A DNA stretch of 10,228 bases from Sulfuricurvum sp. (lineage in GTDB: Bacteria; Campylobacterota; Campylobacteria; Campylobacterales; Sulfurimonadaceae), in the NCBI GenBank assembly GCA_030679635.1, contig JAUXSZ010000026.1:1-10228 (forward strand), in the 5' to 3' direction. The notes beneath the pieces were generated by a model. It was not told the origin of the DNA. It saw nothing but the letters and a program-made list of their open reading frames with translations, and did no database searches. This document shows, piece after piece, positions 1-4,917 of the stretch; the stretch's first letter is position 1, and each line of letters opens with the position of its first letter. The position numbers and the translations under genes were made by a program.

Positions 1-998
1 ACCCCTCCTCTACCGAACACGTAAACGATCGGCGTATTTTCGGCGGCAATCCGACCGGTATTTTCGAGCTGAACAACATCAAATACCAATGGGCCTACAA
101 CCTCTGGGAGATGATGCTCAATAACACATGGTTCCCCAAAGAGGTCGATATGACCCGCGATGCCGTGGACTACAAATATCTCACAGAGATGGAGAAAACG
201 GCCTACGACAAAGCCCTCTCGCAGCTTATTTTTATGGATTCACTCCAAACCAACAACATTATGGACAACATTAACCCCTACGTTACCGCTCCTGAGATCA
301 ATCTCATTTTGGTCCGTCAAAGTTTCGAAGAGGCACTCCATTCTCAAAGCTATGCCGTTATGGTCGATTCGATCAGCCAAAACAGCGAAGAGATTTATCA
401 GCTTTGGCGCACCGACATGATGCTAAAAACCAAAAATGACTCGATCGCGGCACGTTACGATGAACTGGCGAATGATCCAAGCGAGAGCGCCTTTCTCAAA
501 GCCTGTTTCGCCAATCAAATCCTCGAGGGGATCTATTTTTACAGCGGTTTCACCTACATCTACACCCTTGCCCGCTCCGGAAAAATGCTCGGAAGCGCAC
601 AGATGATCCGCTTTATCCAGCGCGATGAAGTGACCCATCTGGTCCTCTTCCAAAACATTATCAACACGCTGCGCCGTGAACGTAGCGACCTCTTTACCGA
701 AGCGCTGATTGAAGAGGTCTACGACATGTTCCGAAAAGCCGTGGAACTCGAAAGTGCTTGGGGGAAATACATCACGCAGGGGCAGATTCTGGGACTGACC
801 AACGAAATCGTGGAGCAGTACATCCAATATTTGGCCGACGTCCGCCTCCATGCCGTTGGACTCAAACCTCTCTACAATGTTTCTAATCCTATCAAATGGG
901 TCGATGACTTCAGCAAATTCAACGACCAAAAAACGAACTTTTTCGAGGGAACCGTCACCAATTATTCCAAAGGAAGCCTCAGCTTTGACGACTTCTAA
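1..998 (+). CDS. nrdB: Ribonucleoside-diphosphate reductase subunit beta (class I), 5' end outside window
   Basis: This is the radical-generating small subunit of class I ribonucleotide reductase. It houses the dinuclear metal site and the stable tyrosyl radical that the large subunit NrdA uses to reduce ribonucleotides in the cytoplasm. The reading frame is open from base 3 to the stop at 996-998, giving 331 visible residues. It runs upstream of the first internal ATG (111) into family sequence (NDRRIFGGNPTGIFELNN), so only roughly the first ten residues are missing. Counting from base 3, the metal ligands are all seen with E. coli spacing: D79, E110, H113, E175, E209 and H212, with the radical tyrosine Y117 in the HSQSY motif. 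This argues for a classical tyrosyl-radical enzyme rather than the class Ic type lacking the tyrosine. The C-terminal tail (NYSKGSLSFDDF) carries a tyrosine and acidic/aromatic residues, as expected for the NrdA-binding tail. Its partner nrdA lies in the same window on the opposite strand. Confidence 0.97.
   Translation, partial: PSSTEHVNDRRIFGGNPTGIFELNNIKYQWAYNLWEMMLNNTWFPKEVDMTRDAVDYKYLTEMEKTAYDKALSQLIFMDSLQTNNIMDNINPYVTAPEINLILVRQSFEEALHSQSYAVMVDSISQNSEEIYQLWRTDMMLKTKNDSIAARYDELANDPSESAFLKACFANQILEGIYFYSGFTYIYTLARSGKMLGSAQMIRFIQRDEVTHLVLFQNIINTLRRERSDLFTEALIEEVYDMFRKAVELESAWGKYITQGQILGLTNEIVEQYIQYLADVRLHAVGLKPLYNVSNPIKWVDDFSKFNDQKTNFFEGTVTNYSKGSLSFDDF
970..975 (+). promoter_or_regulatory. 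Ribosome binding site that sets the TTG start of the carbon-nitrogen hydrolase
   Basis: AAGGAA lies inside the nrdB coding region, nine bases before TTG at 985. It is the only good Shine-Dalgarno match near the first residues that align with the hydrolase family, and no ATG or GTG in this frame lies between 850 and the conserved start of the protein. It supports a TTG start and translational coupling to nrdB. Confidence 0.6.
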
Positions 999-1728
999 AA
1001 CGCGCCCCATTGCGACGCTCTGCTTTCCCGTAGATCCTCTCTTTGAAAAAAACCTAGAGCATCTTCTAGAGCTCGTGGCTCAAACTCCCCCCGACGCTAT
1101 CATCGTCGCACCGGAAGTATGTTTGAGCGGTTTTGCTTATGACCGTTTTGCCGAAGCGGCGGCATTTACCCCCATCGCTCTGCAGCAGCTGCTCGAAGCC
1201 GTGTCCGATCGACTCCTTATTTTCACCGCGATTACCCAAACGGATGGGAAGTTTTATAACATTGCCTATGCCCTTCACGATGGGGCTATTCTTCACACCC
1301 AAGCCAAGGCAAAGCTTTTTGCTCTAGGGGGGGAAACGGACCATTTTGCGGCAGGGGCTGAGGGAAATATCGTGGCGTTTGACTTTCAGGGGATTAAAAT
1401 CGGTATCCTGATCTGTTTTGAGCTCCGGTTTAAAGCGCTGTGGCAGGCTCTTGAGGGGTGCGATATTATCGCCATCCCTGCTCAATGGGGAAAACTGCGA
1501 AGCGACCATTTCGTCACCCTCACCAATGCCCTGGGAGTCATGAACCAATGCTACGTCGCAGCCTCCGATGGATTTAATGAGGACACCAGCGGCATGAGCG
1601 GCATCATTACCCCCTTTGGGGCAGAAATCCGCAATAATGGAAATGAGGTGCTCACCTCTCATTACGACGAGCGTACCCTCCTCTCCATGCGCCGCTATTT
1701 AAACGTAGGGATATCCCGTGACCGATAA
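985..1728 (+). CDS. Carbon-nitrogen hydrolase (nitrilase superfamily), omega-amidase/Nit-like
   Basis: This 247-residue cytoplasmic amidase belongs to the nitrilase superfamily, which hydrolyses C-N bonds of small amides through a Glu-Lys-Cys triad. With TTG 985 as start, the triad is E44 (APEVCLSGF), K108 (in KAKLF) and C144 (ILICFELRF). The CFELRF context resembles YafV/Nit-type amidases (CYDLRFP) more than true nitrilases. Those relatives act on omega-amides of keto acids or on deaminated glutathione, which is metabolite repair, but the substrate here cannot be read from sequence. The open frame extends back to an ATG at 850. That ATG lies deep inside nrdB and would add 45 residues unlike the family, so I reject it. 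The gene overlaps the nrdB end by 14 bases and the pcm start by 11 bases. A run of seven G (1327-1333) is present in the coding region. N-carbamoylputrescine amidase-like activity is an alternative. Confidence 0.88.
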   Translation: MTTSKTRPIATLCFPVDPLFEKNLEHLLELVAQTPPDAIIVAPEVCLSGFAYDRFAEAAAFTPIALQQLLEAVSDRLLIFTAITQTDGKFYNIAYALHDGAILHTQAKAKLFALGGETDHFAAGAEGNIVAFDFQGIKIGILICFELRFKALWQALEGCDIIAIPAQWGKLRSDHFVTLTNALGVMNQCYVAASDGFNEDTSGMSGIITPFGAEIRNNGNEVLTSHYDERTLLSMRRYLNVGISRDR

Positions 1729-2359
1729 AGTAACCAAAATAAAAACCACTCGGATGGCCGAAGAGATCGCCAAAAAATTTGCTCTTCAAGAGAGTATTAA
1801 AAACGCCCTTATTCAAACCAACCGTGAGGCATTCGTCCCACTCTCCATGCGCCACAACGCTTACCGTCTCGATGCTCTCCCTATCGGTGCGCAGCAATAC
1901 ATCTCCTCGCCCCTAACCGTCGCGAAAATGACCCAGTACCTGAGCCCAGAGGGGTGCGACAGTGTTTTGGAAATCGGATGCGGCAGCGGGTATCAAGCAG
2001 CCGTTCTCTCCCGTATTTTTCGCCGTGTTTTCACCATTGAGAGGATCGAGTCGCTTCTGCTGGAAGCAAAAGAGCGTTTTCGCAACCTCAAACACGGCAA
2101 TATTCATACCCGTACCGATGATGGTCAAAACGGGTGGGAACAATACGCCCCGTTTGACCGTATTTTGTTCTCTGCCTCAGCACGGGCCATTCCCCAAAAA
2201 CTCTTCGACCAGCTCAAAGAGGGGGGAATTTTGATCGCCCCGATGGAGCGGGGACGGGAGCAGATCATCACCCGATTTACCAAACAAGGGGGGAAGATTA
2301 TGGAAGACGCCCTCGAAGTATGTGATTTTGTCCCCATTTGCGACGGAGTAATACGATGA
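1718..2359 (+). CDS. pcm: Protein-L-isoaspartate O-methyltransferase
   Basis: Pcm methylates the carboxyl group of abnormal L-isoaspartyl residues in aged proteins, using S-adenosylmethionine, and so starts their repair to L-aspartate. The 213-residue product has the family features in order. The substrate-side segment YISSPLTVAKM is at 61-71, where many homologues read QTISQP. SAM motif I (LEIGCGSGY) is at 84-92. Acidic E108 in VFTIERIESL is the expected ribose ligand. The DDG motif is at 134-136, and the post-I strand FDRILFSASA at 146-155 is followed by a GGILIAPM turn. The start is GTG at 1718 behind AGGG (1707-1710, seven bases). An in-frame ATG at 1754 would be an alternative with a shorter N-terminus. 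The gene overlaps the preceding hydrolase by 11 bases and the next gene by 4 (ATGA), so it is almost certainly expressed with them. Confidence 0.94.
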   Translation: MTDKVTKIKTTRMAEEIAKKFALQESIKNALIQTNREAFVPLSMRHNAYRLDALPIGAQQYISSPLTVAKMTQYLSPEGCDSVLEIGCGSGYQAAVLSRIFRRVFTIERIESLLLEAKERFRNLKHGNIHTRTDDGQNGWEQYAPFDRILFSASARAIPQKLFDQLKEGGILIAPMERGREQIITRFTKQGGKIMEDALEVCDFVPICDGVIR

Positions 2360-2967
2360 ACGATCAACGCGAATTTTGGAACGAACGCTTCGGACGCGAG
2401 GGGTACTTTTACGGTACCACTCCCAACCGTTATCTCGCCTCGCACATTGATGCTCTTTCCCCGAATCAAACGATTTTATTCCTGGGTGAGGGGGAGGGGA
2501 GAAATGCCGTGTATGCGGCCACGTGCGGCCATACGGTCACGGCGCTGGATGCGGCGGAGATAGGACTTGCCAAGACAGCCCTCCTCGCACAGAACAGAGG
2601 GTTTGAAATTTCGCTGATCCATACCGATCTAGAGTTCTGGACCCCTTCTCAGAAGTACGACGCCATCATGTGCTCCTTCCTCCACCTCGTCGAACCTCTG
2701 CGCAGTGAAGTGTTTGCCAAAGCCATAGAACATCTCAATACGGGAGGGGTGTTCGTCGGGGAGTTTTTCTCGATTCATCAGCTCCCCAAAAATACCGGCG
2801 GTCCCAAAGATACCGATTTGCTCTACACCGCACATGAGCTTAGCTCTATTTTAAAACCCTTGCCGTGCGATATTCTTCACCTCGCTGAAACGGATACCGA
2901 GCTGCGCGAGGGAACGGGGCATATCGGTCTGGCCTCCGTCGTCCAGATGAAAGTGCAGAAACAATGA
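2356..2967 (+). CDS. Small class I SAM-dependent methyltransferase (TehB/TPMT-like), substrate unknown
   Basis: A 203-residue protein with a Rossmann-type methyltransferase fold. The N-terminal segment (FWNERFGREGYFYGTTPN, 7-24) has the pattern of the TehB/thiopurine-methyltransferase-like group, which reads roughly W-x-x-R/Y-...-YG-x-x-PN. SAM motif I is LFLGEGEGRN (41-50). An acidic residue at the end of strand 2 is D65 (VTALDAA), and the motif IV region is IMCSFLHL (104-111). There is no signal peptide or membrane segment. The start ATG at 2356 overlaps the pcm stop as ATGA and has GGAG seven bases upstream (2345-2348). An upstream TTG at 2338 is open but unnecessary. The gene ends in another ATGA overlap with the RNA methyltransferase gene. 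Related proteins act on tellurite, thiols or other small molecules; nothing here allows a choice. Confidence 0.85.
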   Translation: MNDQREFWNERFGREGYFYGTTPNRYLASHIDALSPNQTILFLGEGEGRNAVYAATCGHTVTALDAAEIGLAKTALLAQNRGFEISLIHTDLEFWTPSQKYDAIMCSFLHLVEPLRSEVFAKAIEHLNTGGVFVGEFFSIHQLPKNTGGPKDTDLLYTAHELSSILKPLPCDILHLAETDTELREGTGHIGLASVVQMKVQKQ

Positions 2968-3899
2968 GCCTTCCCGAAGCTTTTAGCGAACGTCTTCGCC
3001 AAATTGTCCCCCTTTCTCAAATCGAGGCTGTTCTCAAAACCTTTGATGCCCCCAAGCAGGTCACGTTTCGTGTCAACACTCTGAAATCCTCCCCAGCAGA
3101 GCTCGAGGGGGAACTGGAAGCTGCCAACATCCCCTACGAACGCATCGGGTGGCTAGAGGGGGCCTATCGAATCTCCCCCACGGACAAACTCCGACTCACC
3201 CAAATCGACGCTTTTTATCAGGGGAGGCTCTACATCCAGAACCTGGCGTCGATGGTCGCTCCGATGATGTTGGCACCGCTCCCCGAGGAAACCGTCCTTG
3301 ATCTCGCCGCCGCCCCCGGTGGGAAAACGCTGATGCTGGCGGGAATGATGAAGAACACGGGCTGGCTCTCTGCCGTGGAGCCCTCCCGTGAGCGCTTTTT
3401 CCGTCTCAGAGCCAATCTGGAAACCCAAGGGGTCACCAACGCCCACACCTACATGACAGACGGGCGCAGTGTGGGGAAAAAATGCCCCGAGATGTTTGAT
3501 CGGATCATGCTCGATGCCCCCTGCTCTTCCGAAGCGCGTTTCAAAACCCATGAACCCAAATCGATGTCGTTTTGGAGTATCCACAAGGCCAAAGAGACCT
3601 CCAAACTCCAGCGCCGACTTCTCCTTTCGGCCTATGACGCGCTCAAGCCCGGAGGGAAACTCCTCTATTGTACCTGTTCCTTTTCTCCCGAAGAGAACGA
3701 AAGCCCTCTTCAGCATCTCTTAGAACGTCATGGAGAGCATTTAAACACCCTCCCCCTCATCTTACCCTTCGACAATATTCAAAAGCCTTTGGAGCGGTGG
3801 GGAAAAGAGATCTTTGACGTACGGATTCAAAATGCGGTGAGGATTCTTCCGACCGATACGATCGACGGATTCTTTTTGTGTTTGCTGGAAAAAAAATAG
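2964..3899 (+). CDS. RsmB/NOP2/NSUN-family RNA (cytosine-C5) methyltransferase
   Basis: A probable rRNA or tRNA m5C methyltransferase of 311 residues. The N-terminal part carries the family segment RFRVNT(L)KS (35-42 region). The SAM site is VLDLAAAPGGKT (111-122), followed by acidic E139 (SAVEPSRER). Motif IV is LDAPCSSEARF (183-193) with C187, and motif VI is YCTCSFSPEENE (235-246) with C238, the expected nucleophile; C187 would be the second cysteine needed for product release. Compared with E. coli RsmB it lacks the N-terminal NusB-like domain, and compared with RsmF it lacks the long C-terminal PUA-type extension. The target base is therefore not predictable from architecture. The ATG overlaps the previous stop by 4 bases and has no clear Shine-Dalgarno sequence, which fits translational coupling. 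It is the last gene of the plus-strand operon and ends nine bases from the convergent gene. Confidence 0.92.
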   Translation: MSLPEAFSERLRQIVPLSQIEAVLKTFDAPKQVTFRVNTLKSSPAELEGELEAANIPYERIGWLEGAYRISPTDKLRLTQIDAFYQGRLYIQNLASMVAPMMLAPLPEETVLDLAAAPGGKTLMLAGMMKNTGWLSAVEPSRERFFRLRANLETQGVTNAHTYMTDGRSVGKKCPEMFDRIMLDAPCSSEARFKTHEPKSMSFWSIHKAKETSKLQRRLLLSAYDALKPGGKLLYCTCSFSPEENESPLQHLLERHGEHLNTLPLILPFDNIQKPLERWGKEIFDVRIQNAVRILPTDTIDGFFLCLLEKK

Positions 3900-3908
3900 A
3901 AAAATAAA

Positions 3909-4514
3909 TCAAAATTTCTTTTCGATATAAACCATATCATAATTCGATCCGCCGCGCCGGACCTTATTGATCAAGCCAAAAATCCCTGAGCGGTGTTTTA
4001 GTGCATATCCGAGATAAATATCCTTCCAGTCCGGAACATGCAGCAATCTGCCGATATCGACATCGACGCTCGCATCAAGGTAATTCAAAAATTTCGATGT
4101 ATTGCTCTTTTCTTGCGCTGCTTCAAACTGTTCTACTATCGGAATCCCCGATGCCATTGAGACGCCTTCTCCCATCCCGATACGGGCTCTATTCTCCCAC
4201 GCATCAATGTTATAGTAGGCTTTAACGTAAAGGGTTCCTTCCCAAAAATCGTTTTGATAGCCGTTTTCGAAGAACCGATACATCGCCCCTTTGAGATAAA
4301 TATCGATGGGGAGGTTCCACACGTCATGCGACAATAAATACCCTCCATCGATCCCTAATACATGAGTTTCTGCATCATCGAATTCACCTTCGCCGCTAAA
4401 GATTTTGCCAAAATCATTTTTATCGGCCTTTCCCCACCCCAGACGAAGTGAATAGTTATCATCCCCAAAGACGAGGAGACCTAATAGTGCTAATAGTGTA
4501 ATTATTTTAATAAT
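3909..4514 (-). CDS. Small exported, probable outer-membrane beta-barrel protein with ATT start
   Basis: The frame between stops runs from 4586 down to 3909 but holds no ATG, GTG or TTG before the TTG at 4334, which is far inside the protein. Reading from ATT at 4514 gives 201 residues. They begin IKIITLLALLGLLVFG, a short basic-hydrophobic segment like a secretion signal, then DDNYSLRLGWG. The rest has alternating aromatic and polar residues typical of beta strands (for example DIYLKGAMYRFF at 71-82 and LYVKAYYNIDAW at 95-106). It ends in VYIEKKF, and a terminal phenylalanine is typical of outer-membrane barrels. Near the end, LKHRSGIFGL (172-181) contains H174-x-S176, reminiscent of the H-x-S of PagL-type lipid A deacylases, but I do not see the matching glutamate. 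Function is not assigned. It follows the unknown gene by 31 bases and is probably co-transcribed with nrdA. A broken start codon (pseudogene) is the alternative. Confidence 0.7.
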   Translation of the reverse strand: MIKIITLLALLGLLVFGDDNYSLRLGWGKADKNDFGKIFSGEGEFDDAETHVLGIDGGYLLSHDVWNLPIDIYLKGAMYRFFENGYQNDFWEGTLYVKAYYNIDAWENRARIGMGEGVSMASGIPIVEQFEAAQEKSNTSKFLNYLDASVDVDIGRLLHVPDWKDIYLGYALKHRSGIFGLINKVRRGGSNYDMVYIEKKF

Positions 4515-4521
4515 ATTGATA

Positions 4522-4527
4522 CCTTTT
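4522..4527 (-). promoter_or_regulatory. Ribosome binding site for the ATT-started exported protein
   Basis: On the minus strand AAAAGG is followed by a seven-base spacer (TATCAAT) and then ATT at 4514. This spacing is ideal for initiation, and the next codons encode the predicted signal peptide, so the site supports the non-canonical start. Confidence 0.5.
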
Positions 4528-4545
4528 ATCTTATGAACGAGTGCG

Positions 4546-4917
4546 TTACTCGCTAAAAGAGAGCTCTTCGTAACCCATTGATGATCCTATGATGTAGAGC
4601 GGCGCTTCACTAACACGGCTGTTATAGCTTCCGATTGCAACCCCACATTTTCCAGGTTCTATCTCGATCGTAATCCCATCAGACATATCGAGTGTTTGTA
4701 GGACGTTATCGCTCACTAGCTTCGCATCACGTACACCGTCAATTTGAAAACGAACATCAATCCAGTCATATCCGCGGGCAATATCCTGAACACTAAAGCG
4801 TATTTCAATGGAAGTAGGAGACAGGGGATTTACGGAGCGGATTTCACCCTCACGGGCAAAATCAATGCGTGCTAAAAGTGATTTAAGTGAGGATCCACTC
4901 AGGGGCTTTACTGGCAC
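4546..4917 (-). CDS. Unrecognised 123-residue cytosolic protein coupled to nrdA
   Basis: I do not recognise this protein. It starts at GTG 4917, eight bases after GGAG (4926-4929), and overlaps the end of nrdA by 10 bases. Its ribosome binding site therefore sits within the last nrdA codons, and coupled translation is likely. The sequence has no signal peptide or membrane segment. The first 25 residues are basic (KPLSGSSLKSLLARIDFARE). The remainder alternates hydrophobic and polar residues, as in a beta-rich fold (SIEIRFSVQDIA 36-47, YDWIDVRFQIDGV 50-62, ITIEIEPGKCGVAIGS 82-97, APLYIIGSSMG 105-115) with one cysteine, C91. The ending is acidic (YEELSFSE). Base composition and codon use are similar to the flanking minus-strand genes, so there is no sign of recent transfer. 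A role linked to ribonucleotide reductase is suggested only by position. Confidence 0.75.
   Translation of the reverse strand: MPVKPLSGSSLKSLLARIDFAREGEIRSVNPLSPTSIEIRFSVQDIARGYDWIDVRFQIDGVRDAKLVSDNVLQTLDMSDGITIEIEPGKCGVAIGSYNSRVSEAPLYIIGSSMGYEELSFSE

Noticed and set aside
850..984. Upstream ATG (850) extension of the carbon-nitrogen hydrolase
   Set aside because: It lies entirely inside conserved nrdB coding sequence, and the 45 extra residues are low-complexity out-of-frame translation. TTG 985 has a proper ribosome binding site and fits the family N-terminus.
423..1010. Long antisense open frame opposite nrdB
   Set aside because: nrdB on the plus strand is certain, and the antisense translation shows no family features; it is a shadow of codon bias.
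1327..1333. Run of seven G in the hydrolase gene as a phase-variable tract
   Set aside because: Seven is shorter than typical switching tracts in this phylum, the frame is intact, and GGG codons are common in these genes.
3153..3716. 187-residue antisense open frame opposite the RNA methyltransferase
   Set aside because: Composition (Gly/Arg/His-rich) is that of a shadow frame, and the plus-strand gene has complete catalytic motifs.
3880..3925. Bidirectional terminator between the convergent operons
   Set aside because: The area is A/T-rich with only weak, non-GC complementarity; I could not draw a convincing stem followed by a U-run.
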